A DNA stretch of 64,000 nucleotides from positions 2,728,001 to 2,792,000 of the forward strand of contig OY762308.1 of assembly GCA_963665555.2 (NCBI GenBank), in the 5' to 3' direction. The DNA is from CAXXXW01 sp963665555. GTDB taxonomy: Bacteria; Pseudomonadota; Alphaproteobacteria; Thalassobaculales; Thalassobaculaceae. Below the pieces are notes generated by a model. That model was given only the letters and a program-made list of their open reading frames with translations. It searched no databases and was not told where the DNA came from. Position numbers and translations under genes: made by a program. Positions 50,617-58,868 of this stretch are shown here, one piece after another. Within the stretch, counting starts at the first letter, position 1, and every line of letters starts with the position of its first letter.

Positions 50617-51780
50617 TCAGGCCAGCGCGCGCTCCAGTTCGGCGAGAAGGTCGCCGCAATCCTCGATGCCGACCGAAAGCCGCACCAGGCCGTCGGACAC
50701 GCCCAGCGCCGCGCGGATCTCCGGCGGCACGCTGGCGTGCGTCATGATCGCCGGATGCTCGATCAGGCTCTCCACCCCGCCGAGCGACTCGGCCAGCGCG
50801 AACAGTTCGCACCGCTCCAGGAAGCGCCGCGCGGCGGGCAGGCCGCCCGCGACGACCGCCGACACCATGCCGCCGAAGCCGCGCATCTGGCGCCGGGCGA
50901 GTTCGTGCTGCGGATGGCCGGGCAGGCCGGGGTAGTACACTTTCTCGATCCGGGGATGCGCCTCGAGGAATTCGGCGATCCGGGCGGCGTTGGCGCAGTG
51001 GCGCTCCATCCGCACCGGCAGCGTCTTCAGCGCGCGCAGCACCAGGAAACTGTCGAACGGCCCGGCCACGGACCCCACCGCGTTCTGCAGGAAGCCCAGC
51101 CGCGCGCGCAGGTCGTCGCGGCCCTCGGCGACGACCGCGATCCCGCCCACCACGTCGGAATGGCCGTTCAGGTATTTCGTCGTCGAGTGCATGGCGATGT
51201 CGAAACCGTGGTCGAGCGGCCGCTGCACATACGGCGAGCAGAAGGTGTTGTCGCACACCGTTATCAACCCGTGGCGCGCGCCGAACGCGGCGATGGCGGC
51301 GAGGTCGGCCAGCTTCAGCAAGGGGTTGGTCGGGCTTTCGACCCAGACCATCCGCGTGCGTTCGGTCAGCGCCCCCTCCAGCGCCGCCGGGTCGGACAGG
51401 TCCACGAAGTCGAAGGACAGGCCGGCGGAGCGCCTGCGCACATTCTCGAACAGGCGGTAGCTGCCGCCGTAGAGGTCGTCCATCGCGATCACATGGTCGC
51501 CGCTGTCGAGCAGTTCCAGCAGCGTGCCCATCGCCGCCAGCCCCGAGGCGAAGGCGAAGCCGGCCGCGCCGTTCTCCAGGTCGGCGACGCAGGCCTCCAG
51601 CGCGAACCGGGTCGGGTTCTGGCTGCGCGAATACTCGAAGCCCTTGTGGACGCCGGGGCTTTCCTGGACATAGGTGGAGGTGGCGTAGATCGGCGTCATG
51701 ATCGCGCCGGTCGCCGGGTCGGGCGCCTGGCCGGCGTGGATCGCGCGGGTGGCGAAGCCCGGCCGGTTGCGTCGTTCCAT
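50617..51780 (-). CDS. Cystathionine gamma-lyase/synthase family PLP enzyme
   Basis: 387-residue trans-sulfuration enzyme. TRAIHAGQAPDPATGAIMTP, YATSTYVQESPGVHKGFEYS, RSQNPTRFALEACVADLENG, the PLP-binding DDLYGGSYRL, and K202 in HSTTKYLNGHSDVVGG. MTHASVPPE and SLGGVESLIEHPA are also typical. Being next to cystathionine beta-synthase, it is most likely a gamma-lyase giving cysteine by the reverse pathway, but gamma-synthase activity cannot be excluded. ATG 51780 follows GGGGAGGCGC. CBS is 17 bp upstream. Confidence 0.9.
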   Translation of the reverse strand: MERRNRPGFATRAIHAGQAPDPATGAIMTPIYATSTYVQESPGVHKGFEYSRSQNPTRFALEACVADLENGAAGFAFASGLAAMGTLLELLDSGDHVIAMDDLYGGSYRLFENVRRRSAGLSFDFVDLSDPAALEGALTERTRMVWVESPTNPLLKLADLAAIAAFGARHGLITVCDNTFCSPYVQRPLDHGFDIAMHSTTKYLNGHSDVVGGIAVVAEGRDDLRARLGFLQNAVGSVAGPFDSFLVLRALKTLPVRMERHCANAARIAEFLEAHPRIEKVYYPGLPGHPQHELARRQMRGFGGMVSAVVAGGLPAARRFLERCELFALAESLGGVESLIEHPAIMTHASVPPEIRAALGVSDGLVRLSVGIEDCGDLLAELERALA

Positions 51781-51797
51781 CGCGGCGCCTCCCCGCC

Positions 51798-53168
51798 TCA
51801 GGGCAGCGACTGGCGGATGCGGCCGATCAGGTCCACCCGCGTGACCATGCCGAGGAAATCCGCCCCGTCCATCACGATGGCCACCTTGCCGGCGCGGAAC
51901 AGTTCGAGCAGGTCGGCGATCGGGCGGCGCGCGTCGATCGTGTCGAGCCGGTCGGTCATGTGCTTCGAGACCGGCTCCCCGAACACCTCCGGGCGGCCGA
52001 AGACGGCGAGCAGCACATCCTCCTCGTCGAGCACGCCGACGACGGCGCCGTCGTGGAGCACCGGAAGCTGGCTCACCTCGTTGGCGCGCATCCGGTTGTA
52101 GGCGGTGTTCACCGTGTCCGCCGGGCCGACGGCGATGACGCGGCCCATGTCGGCGCGGTTGGCGATGAGGTCGCGCAGGTCGCCGGCCTCCTCGCGCTCC
52201 AGCAGCCCCTGTTCGGCCAGCCAGGCGTCGTCGAACGCCTTGGAGAGGTACTTGTTGCCGGTGTCGCAGACGAAGGTGACGACGCGCTTCGGCGCGCTCT
52301 GGCGCCGGCACCATTTCAGCGCGCCGGCGAGCAGCGTCCCGGTCGAGCTTCCGGCCAGCACGCCCTCGGTCCTGAGCAGGTCGCGGATGGCGGCGAAGGC
52401 CTCGCGGTCGCTCACGACCTCGCCGTCGTCCACCAGCGAGAGGTCGAGGTTGTCGGGGATGAAGTCCTCGCCGATGCCCTCGACCAGCCAGGAGCCGCCG
52501 TCGTAGCGGACCTCGCCGGTCCGCACCGCCGGCGCGACCACCGAACCCACCGGGTCCGCGACCACCACCTCCAGGTCCGGGTTCATGGATTTGAGGTAGC
52601 GCCCGGTCCCGGTGATCGTGCCGCCGGAGCCGACGCCGGCGACCAGCGCGTCCACCTCGCCCCCCATCTGGCGCCAGATTTCCGGGCCGGTGGTGGTTTC
52701 GTGCGCGTGGGGGTTGGCGGGGTTGTCGAACTGGCTGGCGAGGAAGGCGCCGGGCGTCTCGGCGACGATCCGCGCCGCCATGTCCTGGTAGTATTCGGGA
52801 TGGCCCTTCGGCACGTCGGAGCGGGTCAGCCGCACCTCGGCGCCGAGCGCGCGGAGGTGGCGGATCTTGTCCGCGCCCATCTTGTCGGGGATCGCCAGCA
52901 CCAGGCGGTAGCCCTTTTGCGCCGCGACCAGGGCGAGGCCGAGGCCGGTGTTCCCCGCCGTCGCCTCGACGATGGTGCCGCCGGGCGCGAGCTTGCCCTC
53001 GCGCTCGGCCGCCTCGACGATGGAGAGGCCGATCCGGTCCTTGATCGAGCCGCCGGGGTTCTGGCATTCCAGCTTGACGAACAGGCGGCACGGCCCCGAA
53101 TCCATCCCGGTCAGTTCGAGCATCGGCGTGTTGCCGACGGTCGAGAGGATGGACGCGACGGTTTGCAT
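51798..53168 (-). CDS. Cystathionine beta-synthase
   Basis: 456-residue PLP enzyme joining serine (or O-acetylserine) and homocysteine to cystathionine. PLP lysine K43 in NPGGSIKDRIG, VEATAGNTGLGLALVAAQKG, the phosphate loop GVGSGGTITGTGRYLK, and GTLLAGALKW. Two C-terminal CBS domains (MGRVIAVGPADTVNTAYNRM, VGVLDEEDVLLAVFG, then PIADLLELFRAGKVAIVMDG) may sense S-adenosylmethionine or adenine nucleotides. No haem-binding N-terminus. First gene of the reverse trans-sulfuration pair. Upstream is a 218-bp gap with a hairpin. Confidence 0.93.
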   Translation of the reverse strand: MQTVASILSTVGNTPMLELTGMDSGPCRLFVKLECQNPGGSIKDRIGLSIVEAAEREGKLAPGGTIVEATAGNTGLGLALVAAQKGYRLVLAIPDKMGADKIRHLRALGAEVRLTRSDVPKGHPEYYQDMAARIVAETPGAFLASQFDNPANPHAHETTTGPEIWRQMGGEVDALVAGVGSGGTITGTGRYLKSMNPDLEVVVADPVGSVVAPAVRTGEVRYDGGSWLVEGIGEDFIPDNLDLSLVDDGEVVSDREAFAAIRDLLRTEGVLAGSSTGTLLAGALKWCRRQSAPKRVVTFVCDTGNKYLSKAFDDAWLAEQGLLEREEAGDLRDLIANRADMGRVIAVGPADTVNTAYNRMRANEVSQLPVLHDGAVVGVLDEEDVLLAVFGRPEVFGEPVSKHMTDRLDTIDARRPIADLLELFRAGKVAIVMDGADFLGMVTRVDLIGRIRQSLP

Positions 53169-53284
53169 GGCGGTCTCCGGCGGCGGGTTCGGGCGGCGCG
53201 GCGCCGCCCCACCGCGCCGCCTCCCAAGACCCTACCACGCCCCGCCGCCCCCACGCCACCGGCGGGCGCCCCGGCCTCCGAGCC

Positions 53285-53309
53285 GCGCCCCGGATCGTGT
53301 CCGGGGCGC
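53285..53309. repeat. Short perfect palindrome related to the repeats at 60733 and 62684
   Basis: GCGCCCCGGA (53285-53294) and TCCGGGGCGC (53300-53309) are perfect 10-bp arms around a TCGTG loop. The core GCGCCCCGG is shared with the larger palindromic elements near rho and mnmE. Confidence 0.6.
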
Positions 53310-53311
53310 CG

Positions 53312-53351
53312 TTCGGGCGCGTTTCCGTCCGGGACGGAAATGCCCTAGATT
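53312..53351 (+). promoter_or_regulatory. Putative promoter element shared with the hrcA upstream region
   Basis: TTCGGGCGCG, then TTCCGTCCGGGACGGAA, a palindrome, then CTAGATT. Taking TTCCGT (53323-53328) and TAGATT (53346-53351) as boxes gives a 17-nt spacer, as at hrcA. LLM gene ATG is 36 bp downstream of the second box. Confidence 0.4.
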
Positions 53352-53386
53352 GCCGCGATCCCCACCGGCGGAACGGAGAGACCCTT

Positions 53387-54634
53387 ATGTCACGGCGCGG
53401 CCTTAGATTCGGTGTGTTCATGGCGCCGTTCCACCGGCTCGGGGAGAACCCGACTTACGGGATGGCGCGCGATCTCGAACTGGTCGAGTGGCTGGACCGG
53501 CTGGGCTACGACGAGGCGTGGATCGGCGAGCACCATTCGGCCGGATGGGAGACCATCGCCGCGCCGGAAATCTTCATCGCCGCCGCCGCCGAGCGCACGC
53601 GCCATATCGCGCTCGGCTCCGGCGTCACCAGCCTGCCCTACCACAACCCCTTCATGGTGGCGCAACGGTTCACGCAGCTCGACCACATGACGCGCGGGCG
53701 CGCGATGCTGGGCTGCGGCCCCGGCGCGCTGCCCTCGGACGCCTACATGCTCGGCATCGACCCGGTGGCGCAGCGCAACCGCATGGTCGAGTCCCTCGAC
53801 GCGATAATGGCGCTGCTGCGGTGCGAGGAGCCGGTGACGATGGACGCCGGCTGGTTCCGGCTCCGGAAGGCCCGCCTGCACCTCGCGCCCTACAGCGACC
53901 CGCGCTTCCACATCGCGGTGGCGAGCACGATCACGCCGTTCGGCATGATGGCGGCGGGGCGGCACGGGCTGGGCGTGCTGTCGATCGGGGCCGGCCTGCC
54001 CGGCGGGCCGGAGGCGCTGGCGGACCAGTGGAAAATCGCCGAGGACACCGCCGCCGAACACGGCCGGCGGATGGACCGCAAGGACTGGCGCGTGGTCGTC
54101 GTCATGCACCTCGCCGAGGACCCGGAACAGGCGCTGCGCGAGGTCCACGCCGGCGAACGGGCCGAAACGCTGACCTATTTCGAGGAGACGCTCGGCCGGC
54201 CGCCCGGCCGCTCCGACGACCCGCTGCGCGACGGCGTGCGCATGGGCACGACGCTGGTCGGCTCGCCGGAGACCGCCATCGCGGGCATCGAGCGGCTGCT
54301 GGAGTTGAGCCGGGGCGGCTTCGGCGGCGTCATGTTCCGCGCCCACGAATGGGCCAACCGGGAGCAGACGATGCGCAGCTACGAGTTGTTCGCGCGCTAC
54401 GTGGCGCCGCGCTTCCAGGGGTCGCTGGAGACGCTGTACGCCTCGAACGCCTTCACGCGCGAGAACCGCGCCGAGGTGGTCGGCCGCAATGTCGAGGCGG
54501 TGCGCCGCGCCTTCACCGACACCGGCCGCGCCGTGCCGGACCGCTTCCGCGACCGCACGCTCGGCATCCAGGACATGGAGCCGGAGCCGCCGGCGGAGCG
54601 CGCCCCGGCGGCGGACCGACGGCGGCTCCAGTGA
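53387..54634 (+). CDS. LLM class flavin-dependent oxidoreductase
   Basis: 415-residue FMN-dependent monooxygenase of the long luciferase-like type. GVFMAPFHRLGENPTYGMAR, WIGEHHSAGWETIAAPEIFI (about 55-74), GSGVTSLPYHNPFMVAQRFT, MLGCGPGALPSDAYMLGIDP and the TAGEIGHER-like MAAGRHGLGVLSIG. Such enzymes need a separate flavin reductase; none is adjacent. C-terminal residues past 360 form an extension (SNAFTRENRAEVVGRNVEAV). The start at 53387 follows GGAACGGAGAG; a longer frame to 53297 crosses the putative promoter and is not favoured. Confidence 0.88.
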   Translation: MSRRGLRFGVFMAPFHRLGENPTYGMARDLELVEWLDRLGYDEAWIGEHHSAGWETIAAPEIFIAAAAERTRHIALGSGVTSLPYHNPFMVAQRFTQLDHMTRGRAMLGCGPGALPSDAYMLGIDPVAQRNRMVESLDAIMALLRCEEPVTMDAGWFRLRKARLHLAPYSDPRFHIAVASTITPFGMMAAGRHGLGVLSIGAGLPGGPEALADQWKIAEDTAAEHGRRMDRKDWRVVVVMHLAEDPEQALREVHAGERAETLTYFEETLGRPPGRSDDPLRDGVRMGTTLVGSPETAIAGIERLLELSRGGFGGVMFRAHEWANREQTMRSYELFARYVAPRFQGSLETLYASNAFTRENRAEVVGRNVEAVRRAFTDTGRAVPDRFRDRTLGIQDMEPEPPAERAPAADRRRLQ

Positions 54635-54656
54635 ACCGACGGCGGCTCGGCCGCGC

Positions 54657-55334
54657 CTATTCGCGCCGCCAGATCGGGTCCGCGATCCGGTCGAGCAGCG
54701 CGTTGTGGGCGGCGAGCTCCTCGGCGCTCGGCGCGAACGCGCGGGCCGGGCGGACGGCGGCCGGGGCGGGGCCGGCCGGATCGCCGCCGGCGGCGGAGTC
54801 CGCGGCCAGTTCGAAGCCCGGCTGGCGGCCGCCGGCCAGCTCCAGGTAGACGGCGGCGAGCAGGCGCGCGTCCACCAGCGCCCCATGCGTGTCGCGGTGC
54901 GAATTGTCGACGCCGAAACGGGCGCACAGCGCGTCCAGGCTGGCCGGCGCGCCGGGGAAGCGGCGGCGCGCCATGGCGAGCGTGTCCACCACGCGCTCCA
55001 CCGGGATGCGGGGCAGGCCGGCGCGGTCGAGCTCCATGTCGAGGAAGCCCATGTCGAAGGGCGCGTTGTGGATCACCGGCCGCGCGTCGCCGACGAAGGC
55101 GAGGAAGTCCCCGGCGATGTCGCGGAAGGGCGGATGCCCGGCCAGGAACGCCCGCGACAGGCCGTGCACCTCGAACGCGCCCTGCTCGACATCGCGTTCG
55201 GGATCGACATAGCGGTGGAAGCTCGCCCCCGTGGGGATGTGGTTCACGAGTTCCAGCGCCCCGATCTCGACGATCCGGTGCCCGGCCGAGACTTCCAGCC
55301 CGGTCGTCTCGGTGTCCAGCACGATTTCGCGCAT
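54657..55334 (-). CDS. dnaQ: DNA polymerase III epsilon subunit (proofreading exonuclease)
   Basis: 225-residue DEDDh exonuclease: ExoI IVLDTETTGLEVSAGHRIVE (4-23), ExoII VIHNAPFDMGFLDMEL (about 87-102), ExoIII HRDTHGALVDARLLAAVYLE with the H-D pair. The C-terminal 45 residues should bind the alpha subunit. ATG 55334 overlaps the 3' end of coaE by 91 bp in another frame. The order dnaQ-coaE-maf-ppsR, read away from the origin, is typical of alphaproteobacteria, although aroE and secB are missing here. Confidence 0.95.
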   Translation of the reverse strand: MREIVLDTETTGLEVSAGHRIVEIGALELVNHIPTGASFHRYVDPERDVEQGAFEVHGLSRAFLAGHPPFRDIAGDFLAFVGDARPVIHNAPFDMGFLDMELDRAGLPRIPVERVVDTLAMARRRFPGAPASLDALCARFGVDNSHRDTHGALVDARLLAAVYLELAGGRQPGFELAADSAAGGDPAGPAPAAVRPARAFAPSAEELAAHNALLDRIADPIWRRE

Positions 55335-55945
55335 CGCGCCCTCCCCCGCGCCCCGGTGCGGCGGCGCTTGCGCAGGAGATACCGCTTCAGCCGCCGGAAG
55401 GCCAGCGCCCGCCCGGCCCCGGTGGGGACGACGACATCGGCGCGGCGGCGCTTCTCGGCGTCGGGCGTCTGGCGGGCGAGGATCGCGGCCAGCTTCCCCG
55501 GCGTCATGCCCGGCCGCGCCAGCGCGCGGCGGCGCTGCAGGAAGCGCGGGGCCGAGACGACGATCGCGGCGTCGCACGCCTTCTCCCCGCCGCTCTCGAA
55601 CAGCAGCGGCACGTCCAGCGCGACGACCCGCGCCCGCGCGCGCCGCCGCGCCGCCAGGAAACGGTCGCGGTCCGCGCGCACCAGCGGATGGACGATGGCC
55701 TCCAGCCGCGCCAGCGCCTCCGGCCGGCCGAACACCGCCGCGCCGAGCCGGCCGCGGTCCACCGCGCCGTCCGCCGCGACGCCGGGGAATTCCCGCTCGA
55801 CCGGCCGGACCGCGCTTCCGCCGCGCGCGAACAGGCGGTGGACGCAACCGTCGGCGTCGTGCGCCGGAACGCCGAGCCGGCGCAGCATGTCCGCCGTCGT
55901 GCTCTTGCCCATGGCGATGGAGCCGGTCAGGCCGAGAACCAGCAT
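55244..55945 (-). CDS. coaE: Dephospho-CoA kinase
   Basis: 233-residue last enzyme of coenzyme A synthesis. Walker A LGLTGSIAMGKSTTADML (4-21), DADGCVHRLFARGG, VEREFPGV, AIVHPLVRADRDRFL and DVPLLFESGGEKACDAAIVV are characteristic. After RRLKRYLLRKRRRTG the frame has no stop and runs about 30 residues into the dnaQ gene, so the tail is shared DNA in another frame. Normal family length is about 200, so the overlap adds a nonconserved tail. ATG 55945 lies 4 bp after the maf stop. Confidence 0.92.
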   Translation of the reverse strand: MLVLGLTGSIAMGKSTTADMLRRLGVPAHDADGCVHRLFARGGSAVRPVEREFPGVAADGAVDRGRLGAAVFGRPEALARLEAIVHPLVRADRDRFLAARRRARARVVALDVPLLFESGGEKACDAAIVVSAPRFLQRRRALARPGMTPGKLAAILARQTPDAEKRRRADVVVPTGAGRALAFRRLKRYLLRKRRRTGARGRARCAKSCWTPRRPGWKSRPGTGSSRSGRWNS

Positions 55946-55949
55946 GGCG

Positions 55950-56582
55950 TCAGCGCTCCAGGATCCCCTCGCCGCGCAGGAATTCGAGCAGGGGCAGCAG
56001 CGGCAGGCCGAGGATGGCGAACCAGTCGCCCTCGACGCGCGCGAACAGTTGCGCGCCCAGCCCCTCGATCTTGTAGCCGCCGACGGATTCGCGCACCGAA
56101 TCGCCGGCGGCGGCGAGGTAGGCGTCGAGGAACGCCTCGCCCAGCGGCCGGACCGCGAGCCGCGCCTCGGCGGCGCCGCGCCAGAGCGTCGCGCCGCCGC
56201 GGACCGCGACCGCGCCGCTCGCCAGCAGGTGCGCGCTCCCCGACAGGCGGCGGAGTTGCGCGCGCGCCCCGGCGGCGCCGGCGGGCTTCTCCAGCCACTC
56301 GCCCTCGTGTTCGAGGATCTGGTCGGCGCCGAGGACCAGCGCGCCGGGCCGCGTCCGCGCCACTTCCTCCGCCTTCGCCGCCGCGAGCGCCAGCGCCGCC
56401 TCGGCCGCCGTGGCTCCGCGCGCGGCCAGCGGCCGGCGGAGCGCGGCCTCGTCCACATCCGCCGGGACGGTCTCGAAACGCAGGCCGGCGGCGCGCAGCA
56501 TCGCCGCGCGCGCGGCGCTCCCGGAGGCCAGCACCAGCGGCGGGCCGCCCCCGCCAGCGGCTTGCAACGCCGGCCCCGTCAT
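55950..56582 (-). CDS. maf: Maf family nucleotide pyrophosphatase
   Basis: 210-residue nucleoside triphosphate pyrophosphatase that removes modified or canonical NTPs and links to cell-division control. LVLASGSAARAAMLRAAGLR (16-35), VLGADQILEHEGEWLEKPAG (about 95), and SVRESVGGYKIEGLGAQLFA near the C-terminus are conserved, including the Lys/Arg/Glu of the active site. ATG overlaps the ppsR stop (ATGA). Part of the leftward origin-proximal operon. Confidence 0.93.
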   Translation of the reverse strand: MTGPALQAAGGGGPPLVLASGSAARAAMLRAAGLRFETVPADVDEAALRRPLAARGATAAEAALALAAAKAEEVARTRPGALVLGADQILEHEGEWLEKPAGAAGARAQLRRLSGSAHLLASGAVAVRGGATLWRGAAEARLAVRPLGEAFLDAYLAAAGDSVRESVGGYKIEGLGAQLFARVEGDWFAILGLPLLPLLEFLRGEGILER

Positions 56583-57400
56583 CCGTCGGTCCCGTGGAAG
56601 CGCGCGTGGTGCTGCAGCACGGCGGCGGCGGTCTCCTCGATCGAGCGGCGGGTCACGTCGATCACCGGCCAGCCGTTGGCGTGGAACAGCCGCCGCGCCT
56701 CCGCGACCTCGCGCCGGACCTTTTCGAGGTCGATATAGTCGGTCGCGTCGCGCTGGTTCTGCATCAACATGCGGTTGCGCCGCAACTGCGTCAGCCGCAC
56801 CGGGTCGTTGGTGAGGCCGACGGTGAAGGGCGCGGCGTCGGAGAAAATCTCCGGGGGCGGGGGCAGGCCGGGCACGATGGGGATGTTGGCGGTCTTGTAG
56901 CCCCGGTTGGCGAGGTAGAGCGAGGTCGGCGTCTTCGAGGTGCGGGAGACGCCGAGGATGACGATCTCGGCGTCCGCCAGGTCCTCCACATGCTGGCCGT
57001 CGTCGTGGGCGAGCGTGTAATCCATCGCCTCGATCCGGTGGAAATAGGCCGCGTCCATCCGGTGCTGGCGGCCCGGCGTGCCGTGGCTCTCGACGCCGAG
57101 ATAGTCGCCCAGCGCCCGCAGCACCGTATCCAGCACCGGCACGCAGGGCAGCGACAGGCGCTGGCAGCCCTCGGTCAGGCGGCGGCGCAGCTCGGCGTCC
57201 ACCAGCGTGAACAGCACCGGGCCGGGATAGGCCTCCAGCCCGGCCAGCACCTTCTCGATATGCGCGCGCGAGCGGACGAGCGACCACACATGCTCCGTCG
57301 CCTCCACGCCCTGGAACTGCGCCATGCAGGCGCGGAGGATCTGGTGGTTGGTCTCCCCGGTCGCGTCCGAGACCAGGTGGATGTGGAACCGCGCCGCCAT
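56579..57400 (-). CDS. ppsR: Pyruvate,phosphate dikinase regulatory protein (PSRP, DUF299)
   Basis: 273-residue bifunctional kinase/pyrophosphorylase that adds and removes phosphate on phosphoenolpyruvate synthase or pyruvate phosphate dikinase. RFHIHLVSDATGETNHQILR near the start, the P-loop GVSRTSKTPTSLYLANRGYK (150-169), and LTNDPVRLTQLRRNRML. Start at MAARFHIH (57400); MCIGM at 57412 is the alternative. The open frame goes back to 57619 across the putative origin, but that portion is not protein-like. First gene of the ppsR-maf-coaE-dnaQ operon. Confidence 0.93.
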   Translation of the reverse strand: MAARFHIHLVSDATGETNHQILRACMAQFQGVEATEHVWSLVRSRAHIEKVLAGLEAYPGPVLFTLVDAELRRRLTEGCQRLSLPCVPVLDTVLRALGDYLGVESHGTPGRQHRMDAAYFHRIEAMDYTLAHDDGQHVEDLADAEIVILGVSRTSKTPTSLYLANRGYKTANIPIVPGLPPPPEIFSDAAPFTVGLTNDPVRLTQLRRNRMLMQNQRDATDYIDLEKVRREVAEARRLFHANGWPVIDVTRRSIEETAAAVLQHHARFHGTDG

Positions 57401-57412
57401 GCCGATGCACAT

Positions 57413-57807
57413 TCCGCCGTGGACAATCCGGGGGCGAAGCGGGACGAAACGCCCATTCCCGGCCCCGGCCGGATATTCTCCCCATCCCTCCACGCCCCGC
57501 CGGCCGGTTTCGCGCATCCGCGCGACGCGCGCCGGGAAACCGGGGAACCGGGGAGAGGACCCGCCGGACCGGGGTTTTCCACCGTTTCCCGCCGCTCCAC
57601 AAGCCCCACGCGCCGCCACGCGGGCGGTTCGCGCCCCGGGGATGTCCCCAAGCGCCGGTTCCTACGGCCGCCGGGACCGAAGCCGTGGACAACGCCGGGG
57701 AGAAACCGGGATTCCCCGTTTCCACAGCGCCTACGACCGCTATCCTTTCTTTTTTCAGGAATATAGTAAGTTGCAAGGCGACACCCCGCACCGTGGAAAA
57801 CAGCGCG
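57413..57807. other. oriC: Putative chromosomal replication origin (oriC) between ppsR and hemE
   Basis: 395 bp without a gene, between the divergent ppsR and hemE genes, where Caulobacter, Rickettsia and rhizobial origins lie. DnaA-box-like sites (consensus TTWTNCACA): TTTTCCACC 57575-57583 (8/9), GTTTCCACA 57718-57726 (8/9), minus-strand TTTTCCACG 57792-57800 (8/9), and two minus-strand TTGTCCACG at about 57419-57427 and 57685-57693 (7/9). An AT-rich run, TATCCTTTCTTTTTTCAGGA to ATATAGTAAG (57741-57770), is a likely unwinding element and may also hold the hemE promoter. The identity is inferred from position and motifs. Confidence 0.75.
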
Positions 57808-58839
57808 ATGAGCCGGCCCCCGATCCTCGACGTCCTCGACGGCGCCACGGCCGACAGGCCGCCCTTCTGGCTGATGCGCCAGGCCGGGCGCTACCTGCCG
57901 GAATACCGGGCGTTGCGGGCCGAGGCCGGGTCCTTCCTCGACCTCTGCCTCGATCCCCGGATGGCGGCCGAGGTCACCGTGCAGCCGATCCGGCGTTTCC
58001 GCCCGGACGCCGCGATCCTGTTCTCCGACATCCTGGTCGCGCCGTATGGGCTCGGCCAGCCGGTGCGGTTCGAGGAGGGGCGCGGGCCGGTCCTCGATCC
58101 GGTCGAGGATTCGCGGGGCCTGTCGCGCCTGTCGGCGACGGCCCACTGGGCGCGGATCGAGCCGACCTACGAAACCGTCGCGCGGGTCCGCGCCGCGCTG
58201 CCCTCCGACATCGCGCTGATCGGCTTCGCGGGCGCGCCCTGGACCGTCGCGACCTACATGGTCGAGGGGGGCGGGAGCCGCGACTACGCGCGCACGAAGG
58301 GGTGGCTCTACCGCGACCCGGAAGGGTTCGCCGCGCTGGTCGACCTGCTGGTCGAGGCGACCGTCCGGCATCTTTGCGCGCAGGTCGCGGCCGGCGCGCA
58401 AATCGTGAAGCTGTTCGATTCCTGGGCCGGCGTGCTGGCCCCGGAGGCGTTCCGGCGCTGGTCCATCGAGCCGGTCCGCAGGATCGCCGAGGCGGTGCGG
58501 GCCGCGCATCCCGGCGTGCCGGTCATCGGTTTCCCGCGGGGGGCCGGGGTCCGCTATATCGACTTCGCGCGGGAGGCGGCGGTGGACGCCGTGGCGATCG
58601 ACACCGGGGTTCCGCCGGACTGGGCCGCGCGGGCGCTACAACCGCTCCTGCCGGTCCAGGGCAATCTCGACCCGGCGGCGCTGGCGGCGGGCGGGGAGGC
58701 GATGGCGCGGGAGGTTCGCGGCATCCTGGCGGCGCTGTCGGGCGGGCCGCATGTCTTCAACCTCGGCCACGGCGTGCTGCCGTCCACGCCGCCGGAGCAT
58801 GTCGAGGAACTGGCGCGGCTGCTGCGCGGCGGGGCGTAG
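57808..58839 (+). CDS. hemE: Uroporphyrinogen decarboxylase
   Basis: 343-residue haem-pathway enzyme that removes four carboxyls from uroporphyrinogen III. PPFWLMRQAGRYLPEYRALR (about 18-37), the catalytic-aspartate FSDILVAPYGLGQPV, GFAGAPWTVATYMVEGGGS (about 135), FDSWAGVLAP and NLGHGVLPSTPPEHVEEL at the end are complete. The ATG at 57808 is favoured over 57685 because the upstream 41 codons are not conserved and cross the origin. It lies directly right of the proposed oriC, as in other alphaproteobacteria. Confidence 0.96.
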   Translation: MSRPPILDVLDGATADRPPFWLMRQAGRYLPEYRALRAEAGSFLDLCLDPRMAAEVTVQPIRRFRPDAAILFSDILVAPYGLGQPVRFEEGRGPVLDPVEDSRGLSRLSATAHWARIEPTYETVARVRAALPSDIALIGFAGAPWTVATYMVEGGGSRDYARTKGWLYRDPEGFAALVDLLVEATVRHLCAQVAAGAQIVKLFDSWAGVLAPEAFRRWSIEPVRRIAEAVRAAHPGVPVIGFPRGAGVRYIDFAREAAVDAVAIDTGVPPDWAARALQPLLPVQGNLDPAALAAGGEAMAREVRGILAALSGGPHVFNLGHGVLPSTPPEHVEELARLLRGGA

Positions 58840-58868
58840 GGCGAAGGCGAGGCGCGGGGGCGCGGGCG

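Noticed and set aside
57685..57807. Longer HemE start at 57685
   Set aside because: The extra 41 residues are not like the family N-terminus and the DNA holds DnaA-box-like and AT-rich sequence; ATG 57808 gives the normal length.
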